From positions 214,501 to 278,500 of the forward strand of contig JAANYP010005957.1 in assembly GCA_020465985.1 (NCBI GenBank): a stretch of 64,000 bases of DNA, read 5' to 3'. The notes under the pieces are model-generated. The model saw only the letters and a program-made list of their open reading frames with translations, searched no databases and was not told the DNA's origin. How positions within the stretch are numbered: position 1 is the first letter of the stretch; every line of letters begins with the position of its first letter. This document shows positions 11,827-23,215 of the stretch, one piece after another. The translations under genes and the position numbers were made by a program. Source of the DNA: Centrapalus pauciflorus (taxonomy: Eukaryota > Streptophyta > Magnoliopsida > Asterales > Asteraceae).

Positions 11827-12676
11827 GATATGATATAGTAGAATGATGTAAAGTAGAGTGAGTGTGTGTAATGTAAGTATAGGAAGAGATTTGATAATTT
11901 TAGTAGGTGAGTAGATCGGTGATAGGGTAGGTAAGGAGTGGGGTTGGTCTGGGGTAGAGACAATGTATGTTATGATGGGTATACAATAGTGGGAACTCAC
12001 AAAGGATGTGGTACACGGGTAATAAACTAGTTTTTTTATAATATATTTTCAGAAATTTCTTTAATACTATAATATTATTATTATATTTGTTGTTTCTATA
12101 ATAATGTTTTAAATTTATATAAAACTTTAAAAAAACAAATTATTTAACTATTTTATGTAGTACATGAGTGATAAACTAGTTATTTTAAAAGAAAAAACCA
12201 ATCTCAGCAACACGGATAACAAGAATGGATAATATAAAAAGAGAGGAAATGGTTTATTGATGAAACACCCTTCTCAACATAATATAATAGTTAATGAGAT
12301 TTTATATGATTAATGCTAATTAACTAGATTTTTAGGAAAATCGGGCATGACCCGTTCGCACGGAGCCCTTATCCCTGTTTGCTGATAAACAAAATCTTGG
12401 AATATAAGTGAATTCATAAGATTCTTATACTACTTTGCAATAACTAACATCAACTCCAAAAGACCATATAGTCTACAATAACAATTCAAACGTATTGGTA
12501 GGCTAACTACCCAAAATCTCCTAACGTATAAGATACCAGTTTTACCAAAAAGTCAACTTCAAAGAGTCTGCTCGACCTCTAGGATCAAAGCCAGCAATCT
12601 CTTTGCCTTTACTAGCACTTCCTGTAATACATGAAATGTGAGAGGTTAGCAAAAAAATTTGCTAAGTGAGTCAACT
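11827..12676. repeat. Segmental tandem duplication, first (truncated) copy
   Basis: This block is nearly identical to the start of the block at 12700-14146: the shared sequence runs from ATGATATAGTAGAATGATG to GCTAAGTGAG. It consists of a GT-rich segment, AT-rich DNA with two CTAG-terminated Helitron-like 3' ends (near 12030 and 12179: CACGGGTAATAAACTAG and GAGTGATAAACTAG), and the terminal 410 bases of the minus-strand solo LTR (12264 onward). It lacks the Helitron that interrupts the second copy. The short frame here (11785-12000, minus) recurs as 12690-12872 only because the DNA is duplicated; it is not a gene. Confidence 0.85.
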
Positions 12677-12699
12677 TCAAAGAGTCTGCTCAAACTAGT

Positions 12700-14146
12700 T
12701 TATGATATAGTAGAATGATGTAAGGTAGAGTGAGTGTGTGTAATGTAAGTATAGGAAGAGATTTGATAAGTTTAGTAGGTGAGTAGATCGGTGATAGGGT
12801 AGGTAAGGAGTGAGGTTGATTTGGGGTAGAGACAATGTATGTTATGATGGGTATACAATGGTGGGAACTCACAAATGATGTGATACACGGGTAATAAACT
12901 AGTTTTTTTTATAATATATTTTCAGAAATTTCTTTAATACTATAATATTATTATTATATTTGTTGTTTCTATAATAATGTTTTAAATTTATATAAAACTT
13001 TAAAAAACAAATTATTTAACTATTTTGTGTAGTACATGGGTGATAAACTAGTTATTTTAAAAGAAAAAACCAATCTCAGCAACACGGATAACAAGAATGG
13101 ATAATATAAAAAGAGAGGAAATGGTTTATTGATGAAACACTCTTCTCAACATAATATAATAGTTAATGAGATTTTATATGATTAACTAGTTTGTTAACCC
13201 ATGTATTACATGGGGTATATTTTATGAATGGTTAGTATCTTAAAACATATATAACCATTAAAACTACTATTATAAAGACATCAAAAGCATATTAATAATG
13301 AAATAATATAATTTGATTTACAATTGTTATTGGATTAATATAAAATGTGCAATTGAAAATGATGATACGAAATCAAACAGAAATAGCCTTTGAAAAATTC
13401 AGTGTATTTATTCACGTTCTCTTAGTCTAGTATAATTGGATAATTTAATAAAAAAAAATGAACGTGAAAAAATTATTTTGTAATTTTATGACGACACGTG
13501 ATGATAAAGACTTTTTATTAATATACATATATATAAATATAGGTTTTAATTGTAACATATTTCATCAAGAAATTATTGTTAATATAATTAATTTTGTTAA
13601 TTAATTGAGTCTCATAAATTAGGAAACAAATCAAAAACAAATTTTATATACTTTTTATTGAATTAAATTAATTATAGTCATGTTTTAAATTAGGAAAAAG
13701 AGCGGGAAAACGAAAAAAATAATCACTTTAGAAAGTGACACGTGTCAAAAATTGTTTTCTTTTATTAATATATATAGATAGATAGATGCTAATTAACTAG
13801 ATTTTTAGGAAAATCGGGCATGACCCGTTCGCACGGAGCCCTTATCCCTGTTTGCTGATAAACAAAATCTTGGAATATAAGTGAATTCATAAGATTCTTA
13901 TACTACTTTGCAATAACTAATATCAACTCCAAAAGACCATATAGTCTACAATAACAATTCAAACGTATTGGTAGGCTAACTACCCAAAATCTCCTAACGT
14001 ATAAGCTACCAGTTTTACCAAAAAGTCAACTTCAAAGAGTCTGCTCAACCTCTAGGATCAAAGTCGGCAATCTCTTTGCCTTTACTAGCACTTCCTGTAA
14101 TACATTAAATGTGAGAGGTTAGCAAATAAATTTGCTAAGTGAGTTA
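12700..14146. repeat. Segmental tandem duplication, second copy (with Helitron)
   Basis: Second copy of the preceding block, differing by scattered substitutions and by a 601-bp insertion. The junction between copies (about 12677-12699) reuses a piece of the block (TCAACTTCAAAGAGTCTGCTC), so the duplication breakpoint lies within LTR sequence. Beyond 14146 the second copy continues into the rest of the LTR, so the second copy represents the parental locus. Confidence 0.85.
13186..13786 (-). mobile_element. Non-autonomous Helitron, 601 bp, minus strand
   Basis: On the minus strand it starts TCTATCTATCTATATATATT (5' TC) and ends with a hairpin CCCATGTAATACATGGG, then TTAACAAACTAG (3' CTRR). 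It lies exactly between host A (13185) and T (13787), the Helitron target. The paralogous block at about 12310 reads straight through (GATTAATGCTAAT) without it and proves both borders. No RepHel gene. GACACGTGTCA occurs near the 5' end, a motif common in plant Helitrons. Confidence 0.92.
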
Positions 14147-14238
14147 CTAGATTGATAAGGAGTGCAGACATACAACATGTAAGAATATTAAAATTGATTA
14201 TGAAATGACAAGTGCAATATCCATTTAATAAAATAATG

Positions 14239-14767
14239 TGGGCATAGCCCATTAAGTTGCATAGGTTGCGGTACGTGACCCGCTAACCCGCCGTTGCCAA
14301 CAGCTGTGAATCCATGCTCAGCTGCGCAACTCCAACCGGCGCCCGAAGTCCGGCCACCTACCCACGAGCTCATGTGGTGTAGGAATTTATACGCACAAAC
14401 ACAAAGTAAGGCGCTTGATAAAATAATGATAACATGGATATCCGTTGAGGCCAATGATAAATGAGCGTAGCTCACAATGGGGTAATCAAGTGTAATCATA
14501 TGCAGCACGAAAGGAACGATTTTCAAGCATAGCATAAAGATTAATATGAGTAAATAAGGGTGTCAAATGAGGTATGCTGGTCGTAGGCCATGATTAAATA
14601 ATAAACTGCCAACTAGGGAAGTATGACATATAAAATGATGCTCAGTAGATAAGCACAATGTCATAATTAAAATAATCATGTAATTATGTATGCAACACAC
14701 ACAGCAATGCTAGAACTCACAGAAATAGGCTAAAATAGCCTTTAATGCACAATTCGGCTAACAAGCC
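14239..14767 (-). repeat. Short hairpins in the minus-strand solo LTR
   Basis: Several short perfect or near-perfect hairpins occur here: TGGGC-ATA-GCCCA (14239-14251), TGAGC-GTA-GCTCA (14462-14474), TGGTC-GTA-GGCCA (14578-14590, one wobble), AGGCTA-AAA-TAGCCT (14727-14741) and GGCT-AACA-AGCC (14756-14767). Stems differ while several loops are RTA. Spacing is irregular, so chance is harder to exclude than for the arrays at 42276 and 48277. Confidence 0.5.
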
Positions 14768-16094
14768 TCTTAACGCTCTGAATCGCTAACCGTAGTCCCT
14801 TTAGCTCCAAACCTATCAAATAACGATATTCAAAGCATTCATAAGTTTAGTATAGCTTATCATAAGGTTTGGAAGTCATTTGAAGTGTTTAAGCGTTTTC
14901 GGTTTAAGTTTCTGAATTTATCGACACCGATGCGTCTTTTATTGAGTTTTATCGACTTTTAGGTAGTCTTTGGTGTTATATCAATGTGTTATTATCATAT
15001 AATGTATTAAAATTATTTCACACAACCATGATTTATCATTCGGTGCTCGTAGACGACGAAATCAACATGAAACGATGAAAATTGTCTAACTCGCACTAGT
15101 TTCGTATTTTGGTCATAACTTTTTCATACGAACTCGGATTTAGGTGATTCAAGAGTCCAGACGAAGAGGACACACTGGGCTACAACTTTCATCTTATGAG
15201 AAATCTGCTCAGGTCCGAGAATGAAGACGAGATTCCCCTGTTTTGTTCATTCTCGAATCTCTTTCGTTCCAAACCCATTTTTAACATTTAAAAAAATATC
15301 TCCAACTTGGTTTTATGTATTATTTGACTACTACAACATATATAAACATTATTTAACATCAAAACATCATTGAATCTAACTTTTTCACTAATTAAATCAT
15401 TGGATTTAATCCAAGGATTTTCCAAACTCCACTAATTCAATTTTCATGGCTTTTTTGTTTTTTTGCTATTTTCTTGCCTTTGCAAAAATTCAGATTTTAT
15501 CAAGCCATAATAATGAATCCTTTGCTCACCAATTTGTGATTCAAAATCACTCTCACCTTGCCATACATATGGCTAGGTTAGAAATAAAAAGGAAGAGGAT
15601 GAACACCACATGAGAAGGGAATCATACCTCAAGCTTTGATGGTTTTAGTTGTGCTTTTTACTTCACCTTTCCTAGCAAGTCTTTTGATCACAAAAGTCCA
15701 GCCCTAAATTCTTCAAGTATGTGTTTTATGTGCAGAAATTAAAAGCAATAATAGGAGAAAAGGAAATAGCCAATTGGGGGGAGGTGATGACCCTCAATTG
15801 GTCATTATTTTTCACTCAACCCCCTTTAATTACTGCAAGCCCTCAAATTCTACCCCTCTCTCTTAATGTATGCATTCTCAGTCTTTCCTATGCATAGTAG
15901 ACTTGTTCCATAAGCTTTAAGGGTTGGTACTTAAAAGTATAAATTGTAATTTACATGGCATGAAGCATAGGGTACAAATAAGTAAAGCATATGGCCAAGA
16001 CTTTAATTCAATCATAACTAAACAACTAGATAATATTTATTTAGCACTTTAATTAATTTGGATTGGTACCTTAACGTGAGGATGTTACAATTGA

Positions 16095-18384
16095 TAACCC
16101 CTTCCATCTAACGCACACGATAAATTAGGTGTGAGTAAGAGGAAATCAAGAAAAACAAAAAGGCTGAAAAATCGAAAAAAAACTTAAACCGAAAAAACCT
16201 GAGTAAATGGTTTAGGACCGGATTCTCTCTCAAAACCGAACCGGTCTGGCTTTTTAAATAAATTATTTTTCTTTAATATTATAGATATTTAATGTTATAT
16301 CCTACATTAGAAAACTTCTTTTATTTATATTCACATGGATCACAATTTTCGATTTTATATATGTTATTGATATTTGCGATGTTAAAATGCTAATTAATTG
16401 ATATGGTTAATAGTTATATTTATTTTAATAATATGTATGTAGTGATAAACTTACTAATGGTAATTAACTGGTATATGCATTATTATTATAATTTTACATG
16501 ATAAGCTTACTAAAATACTAATTCAAACCCAAAAGTTAGTATATTACTAAAATTAATTAAAGTATCAAACTACTAAACTAATAATTAATATCCAATGTAA
16601 TTTATCAAAGTATCAAACTAAGTCCTAAGTCTAACAAAATTCTAAATGTAAGCATTTATTTTAATCATTTATCGAATAATGTTTAATTTTAGTAAAGAAA
16701 AACTCAACTTTGGTGAACAAAGTGTCCAAGATTTTTCAGATTTTGAACCCAAAAACCAAAACACATCAGAAAAGTCACATGTGTAAATCGAAAAAACGAT
16801 AATCTGAAACGAAAAATTGAAAAATCAAAACGGGGGAAAACGAATGGTTCCTCCATTTTAAAAGCCGAAATTTTTGGTTTGGATTTGGTTTTGGCAAAAA
16901 ACCGAACCGAACCGCCTCATGTGAATTTTCATGCTCAGTTATGTGAATTATCATTCACATCATTACAAGATTTTTTTACTAGTCAAGATATTTATATTTT
17001 GAATTTTGATTTTTCTTATTTTGATAAAAAGTTTTTTATTATTGTCTTATTCATGTCTATGCAATATGTTAGTGTGTGTGTGTGTGAATGGTCATTCACA
17101 ACAAGGCATGCCCTCGATACGCTGGAATATCTAATGGGTACGTTGATGAACCTAAATCTGTATATATGATAAGTTAAATATTTGTCAAAAGTGTGAAAAT
17201 GCTGTATAAAATGATAAATTTGTTGAATCACTTTTTATTTCATGATTCAACTAAAAATATTATATTAAAGGGAGATCTACCAGAAAATATGATCAAATAG
17301 GATGACCTAAATTTTTGTGGTTAAATAACTTATTTTACTTCTCACAAATATTTAATTTTTCATTTGGTATATATATATAGAACATGGTTCGTGTGAATAC
17401 CTAAAATATGCAGAGTACCGTGAGTACGTGTGAACACACGGGTTTTAGATGTATTAATGCTCCGAAAAAAAGTTTTTTTAAAATTTTTTTTTTCATATAT
17501 ATTTAAATAAAAATAATATAAGCTTATTTGTAAAAAATACACATTCACACTTCCTAGCCTCTTAAAAGTCACGTGAACGTGAAAAAATCATGTGTACATG
17601 CTTAGTGTGAACATACTGTCACAACAGTTCAGTTCATGTGAACATGCACGTTTCACACAGTTATAGTTTGTGTTTATGTGTGATTTTTTATAAGTAGTAT
17701 TGTATTATTAATTTAAACATGATTATGAATTTCTTTTCAAAAAAATGGTTTTAAACGAGATACCTCAGGTACTCCGCAAATCCAAACACCATTTAAAATT
17801 ACCTTTTTAAGTTTATATTTAGATTAGTTAATAATTAACAAATGTTAAATAGATAATGATGACAAAATACATTATTGAATAATGTCTTATATTGGATAGA
17901 GTTATTTGTTTATTATTGTTTACATATATTAAAAATAATGAATTGTATTTTATATTTTATTTAAAAATAATAATTTTTTTTATTTTTTGATATTTATTTT
18001 TTGTTTTATATTAAAAACACAATGCGTATATTATTTTTTGATTAAACGTGATAATATCGTTTAGATGGAGCTTATAAATTTAACATGATGTTGATAAATT
18101 TAATCTTTATTTATAAACGTCAAACGAGCGTTGGATGAAATACGTGAACATAAGCAATACCAGTTGGCAAACAGTGACAGCTAGGCAACAGCAACAATCG
18201 AACAATGACACGTCACCATATATATCCAGGACCACCCAAAAGTCCTACCATGCCCATGTGGACACGTCTTCTCCATGCTATTATTAATTATTTATTATTC
18301 TTATTTTATTTTAAATATATAATTAAAGTCCAATGTTGTTGTCATCCGAACAGTAAATTCTAGTTTTTTCCTCATTTTTATCTG
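16095..18384. other. AT-rich intergenic stretch, no gene
   Basis: No gene is supported; the frames at 16879-17169, 17016-17231 and 17360-17572 are low-complexity. A segment at about 16140-16930 carries AACCGAACCG words near both ends and may be a degraded DNA transposon. GTGTGAAC/CATGTGAA words recur between 16920 and 17660 without a clear repeat period. Confidence 0.45.
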
Positions 18385-18662
18385 AATAAAATACTCTTTT
18401 AAGTTGATCTATTATGACTGCTTCAGTCCTTCAACTTTTATAAATTACTCTGACAATTATTTAAATAAAAATTTTGAACACCAACAGGACTTTATTCAAA
18501 TGGATGTTTGGAAAAATGCAAGAACATTTAACATTTATCGTATGAATAAAGGACCATTGGTGTTCAGAATTCCTATTTAAAGGATTAGTAGAGTAATTTC
18601 AAAAGTTAAAGGACTGAACCAGTCATAATGGGCAAACTTAAAGAATCAATAGAGTAATTTAC
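18385..18662. repeat. Long foldback (inverted) repeat
   Basis: The left arm (about 18391-18510) and the right arm (about 18540-18660) are complementary over more than 100 bases with mismatches. Paired words include TTATGACTG(C/G)TTCAGTCCTT and GAACACCAA. The loop is about 30 bases. A transcript would form a long double-stranded stem suitable for small-RNA processing; as DNA it resembles a foldback MITE. No clean target duplication was found. Confidence 0.72.
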
Positions 18663-18755
18663 TTTTTTTTTTAAATTAAAAACCATATACTTTTATTTTA
18701 TCATAATATCTCATTATGGAGTTTATGATTTTACATTTCCATGAAATATTTTTAA

Positions 18756-19057
18756 CGTGGCGATTGGTTTGTGTAATTGAATTCAATGGAAAAAAATTTA
18801 AATTTAGCTTTTTAAATTTTTTGATAACTAACATAAATGGTTAAATTTATGTATATTCCATCAAATTTATTTGTTTATAGGAATTTGACATTCCTCTAAA
18901 CTCATACATGAATTAAATTCCAACTTATATATGAATTAAATTCAACGTACATTTCTAACCAATAAAAATCATTTTCTACCTTCACCATCAACCATATTAA
19001 TAACTAAAAGTTAAATTTTAACTCCTTTAAATTTCATTCCGTGAACCAAACGTCACA
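18756..19057 (-). mobile_element. Tourist/PIF-Harbinger-type MITE, copy B
   Basis: A 302-bp element flanked by TAA (18753-18755 and 19058-19060). Read on the minus strand it begins TGTGACGTTTGGTTCACGG and parallels copy A at 10726-11032 across most of its length. The right-hand reversed end is CGTGGCGATTGGTT. Confidence 0.8.
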
Positions 19058-19060
19058 TAA

Positions 19061-20047
19061 TAATTTTTCACAACATTATTCAATTTACCTTTTTTCTCAA
19101 CGTTTTTCTTTCAAAAGTTTATATAACACACACACACATATATATATATATATATGTATGTACTTTTTATATCAAACAAATAAAAAATTAAAGTAAATTA
19201 AGGCATTATTTTTATTTTTAAACATTTGCGTAAAAGCTTTTTACTATCTTAATTTAAGTAGAACAAAACTTATTATGATGAAAGATCAAGGCACCGTAAA
19301 AACATAAACATTTATAATAATAATAAGATGGGGTTTAAAATATAATTAAACAATAATGTATAATATATTTAAAGCATGTTTCAAACACATATGATATTTT
19401 AAATTTTAATAGAGATGTATATGTTTATAATTTTTAAATAATTTTTTTTATAAAATGTCGCATTTTGCATTAGATATAGTATTATATGCATGTTGAATTT
19501 CATGTAAAGAAAAAATTATATGTATTAAGGTTCATAAAACCTTAACAATTAAGGATTTTTAACCTACATATAATGAATAATTATTCATAACGAAATTCAT
19601 GATCATGACCGACAACAAAAATAAATAGTTGCCTTTTTATACTCCAGGGAATGCAAAAGAATGAACATATTTACTGTTTGACTAATAATAATAATTAGAA
19701 AAATGGACAATGACATATAAGTTATTTTAATTTTGTGTCATTATAAAAGAAAAGATTTAATATATTTATATATGATGTAATAAGATACATACACACACAC
19801 ATATAAACAAAATATTACATATTATGAGTCAACAAATTTTTGTTTAAAAAATAATAATAAATGTTTAAATTGATTGATATAAAAAAATCTTGATGAGAAA
19901 ATAAAATTTTTAATTGCCTTTTTTGTTTCCCGTTTAAAAAGCAGTGTATTAGAACTCTTTGCCACACATACGTGCGTGTACACACACGTATTATTGATTT
20001 GGGGATGTATGTTTTAGTGTATTTATAAAACTTAAAAATCATATATA
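19061..20047. other. AT-rich intergenic stretch, no gene
   Basis: No gene is seen. It contains an (AC)n(TA)n run at about 19126-19160 and a shorter ACACAC tract at 19790-19800. The small minus-strand frame at 19815-20042 has no recognisable features. Confidence 0.45.
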
Positions 20048-20424
20048 TCTATTCTATTAAATGAGTAATTAAATGACACATGAGACTTAATTATGCTGCC
20101 AATCCGATTAACCAGGAAATATCACGCGTATTTTATAAATATTCTATTTATAAATAAAAATATAATATAATTAAAGTGATTAAAATCTAATAAAATATAA
20201 TACTCTAATAACTTAGTATAATAAAAGTTTACAAGAATATGTAATAATAATTACTATTTATATATATATATATATTTAAAAATATAAAAAAACTAACAGG
20301 TCATAATAATAATATAATTCTTATATATTTTTATTATAAAAAATAATATTCAATCTTTATCTTTTAGCTTATTATATTTTTCAAAAATAACAATATATTA
20401 AAAATATGGTATGTAATAAACTAG
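20048..20424 (+). mobile_element. Small non-autonomous Helitron candidate
   Basis: Begins TCTATTCTATTAAATGAG after an A and ends GGTATGTAATAAACTAG before a T, so it meets the TC...CTRR and A/T target rules. The 3' terminal hairpin is weak, so the right boundary rests on the CTAG and on its resemblance to the other CTAG-terminated ends in this window. It lies about 425 bp upstream of the SAC start codon. Confidence 0.55.
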
Positions 20425-20539
20425 TTGATTAATAATGTTACGTTAAAGTATAAAAAAATAATAAGAAAAGGAAAGAAAACGTTGAATAAACAAAACTTTC
20501 AAAATAGAAATATTTTCATTTTATGTGGATGCAGTCGCC

Positions 20540-20849
20540 GGAGCTGTGCTTTTCTCTCTCTTGATCTCGTCGACTGAAATCTAAAATCTATCCAACATCT
20601 CCTCCTCCTCCTCCTCCTCCCTTAACTACTTCCTTCTCTGTCACAAAATCCTTTTCAAGTTGTCGCTGCCTCCGATACATTCATCCCTTCATTTTCCCAT
20701 CTATACAAGTTTCAAGCTTTTCCTGCACCCAATCATTTACAGAATGCCAAGACTACGATTTTCCCCCGCCTACTTCTGTTTCAACGCTTAACTTTTCTTG
20801 CAACTTGTATGTTTACGTGATATAGCCCGGGCCCTGAGGAGGCCCAATA
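20540..20849 (+). promoter_or_regulatory. SAC gene 5' leader with two upstream ORFs
   Basis: Pyrimidine-rich leader containing a (CTC)n tract near 20600. Two upstream ATGs precede the main start: a 15-codon frame at 20744-20791 (MPRLRFSPAYFCFNA, stop TAA) and a minimal ATG-TTT-ACG-TGA at 20809-20820. Both end before the main ATG. If the transcript includes them unspliced, they would be expected to lower translation of the main frame. The transcription start is not visible. Confidence 0.5.
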
Positions 20850-23184
20850 ATGGCTTCTCAAACCCAAACCCACCAACAACTTTCCATCACAGAGGTTCCC
20901 AAAGTTAACTATGCCTATCTGCAAAAATTCAGACTCTACGAGACTCGATCTGTATAACTTCTCCCTTCTCTTTCTACTACTGTTTCTGTTTCTGCTTTCT
21001 CTTATCATATGTTAACATAATTCTTCATCTGAGCTATAACATAAGTTTTCCGCTTCACCCAAATTATTAACCTTTATCTGCTTACTTAGTGTTAAACACT
21101 TCTTAGATTAACCTTTTGTGTGTGTGTGTTATTAGTACCAATATCAAGACTTCATGCCTGGCCAGCTATAAGTCAAAAGAAAAAAAAAAAGAATGACATC
21201 TATAGATGTACATCTCAAGTCTTGTAGTTTATATGAACGGTTGTTTAGGGTATGTTTGGTACGGTGAAATTGAATCACACGAGGTTTATAAGTTTTTTTT
21301 TTGTTACGTCACAAGAGTCTTGATTCTTAATGAGATTGAGTAGAGAATGGAGTTTAATATAAACTTCATTTCTCTCCTTTCGTTACAAGATGGATACAAA
21401 ATGATGGGAAGAGAACATAGTTGTAATAGTTTTTTCTTTATTTTCTATGTTATGTGTAACCATCTTTGGTTAAAATAACGTATAAATTCCATTCCACACG
21501 GCACCAAACGCGGAACGCCCTCTTATTGTTTATGCACGCACGAGTGTCGGCGTAGGAAAGGGTAAAAAAGTATGATCCACCATAAATTCATCCATGTTCC
21601 CTTGGCCTTTAACTTAAGGTTTAATTGCTCAGACATTGTCCCTTATCAGACAAAGAGTTGCTGACATCGCTGAGGTGAGTAGAGTTCAGAGGTGCTTTTA
21701 AGAAGTTTATGTTATATAATTCATCAATCAAATTAGCATATCAAGTTTTTTGATTGGAATATCAACAGACGACTTGAGGATCATAGCTCAACTTACTGTG
21801 GGACTCACTTTTGTCCTTCAAATATCATCAAATAATAAATATATGTTGTCAAGAATGGTCAGTTTTTATGGCCTTTCAACTTCAAGATTGAGAGCCTAAG
21901 TAATGTTGTAGGGTTATGCATGTGGAAAGTTGGATTTACTGTTGCTTATATATATGAGTGTGGAAATCTGGTTGGATCTAATCACATCTGTAAAAGGTCA
22001 AGGCACACTTTGGCACATAGGAATCCTGGGGTCTGGGCACAGGGTACAAGCCTCATGAATGCGAGGCACACCATATCTGAAAAATGTACAAAAAAAAAAT
22101 AATACAAACAACTCAAATAGCATTATAACACTTAATTGATCAAACATAATTCAATTCCATAAGTTGCAGTATCTAAAGATAGAACTGGTGTTTATTAAAA
22201 TGCATCAACCAAGTATCAAAGTATCATGCAATCAAACAGAACACACATGAATACATGATACAAAAAGTTAAAGTCTAAAGTCTGAACTAATAAGACTTCT
22301 ACAGCTCAATAAACTTATCATCATCATCATCACTGTATTCTTCCTCCTTATCAAATCTCCTCAAGTTCTTCTTCGGTGTCACTCTTCTCTTACAGAAAAA
22401 GATAAAACATAACTTTAGTTAATAGGTTTTCTTTTCAATCAAACCCTGTAATCTAACAGACATGATTAAGAAATCTAATTATCATCTCATGACAAAAGAA
22501 CTTGTTAAATCCCTATTTATTTCGAAGGTGTACAGCGTGTGTGTGTTGAATGTATCCCACCTCATAAGAAAAAAGCCCACAGACTAGAGCCTAGGGTGCC
22601 TAGTCATGCTTTTAACAACTATAGATCTAATCAAATCAGATCCCTTTCCCTCGAGATTGTGGGTTTTATTGATTGACATACCATATTTGTTGTTTTTTTT
22701 CCTTTTGTATTAGGTATCATTGACTCCATGATTCAGAGTGATTAGCTAGTTTCACACAACAAATGGTACAAATCCATTAAGGATTTGGAATCATATCTAA
22801 ACTGCCCACTTATCAGCTAACATAATCATGGTTTGCGATTCTTTAAATTTAAATTATTGGGTGTAACCTAGGGTTCTGAAATCAATACCGTCGATGGTTT
22901 CTATGTGCACACATGATCATGACTTTGTGAGGGTTTTGTGTCATGTCTTTTGAGCCACATTATGATCAAGGTCAACAATATCCCTGTTTTCCCTTGTCTT
23001 TACACAACTTTGGTTATTCGTTCTCCACATCATTCTGCCATGAGTTTCCTGTTTGTCTATACCCGCTCTTCTTCTTTGGCTATTTGATTTTGTTTCTCTC
23101 AAATCCAGAACATTCCACAAGTTGATTTCAAATGATTAGCCTACCAAAATTTTGACTAGTGTGCTACTTTATTATTATTATTAC

Positions 23185-23215
<31 letters not shown>

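Larger units (their letters stand above)
13133..16089 (-). mobile_element. Solo LTR, minus strand (Ty3-gypsy-like)
   Basis: Read on the minus strand it begins TGTAACATCCTCACG and ends GAGTGTTTCA. It is flanked by the perfect 5-bp duplication ATTGA (13128-13132 and 16090-16094). Without the Helitron at 13186-13786 it is about 2.36 kb. The beginning (TGTAAC) and end (GTGTTTCA) match those of the plus-strand solo LTR at 46696-48987, so both belong to one broad family; length and ends resemble chromovirus (Tekay-like) LTRs, which is inference. No internal retroelement sequence is attached: a product of LTR-LTR recombination. Confidence 0.85.
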
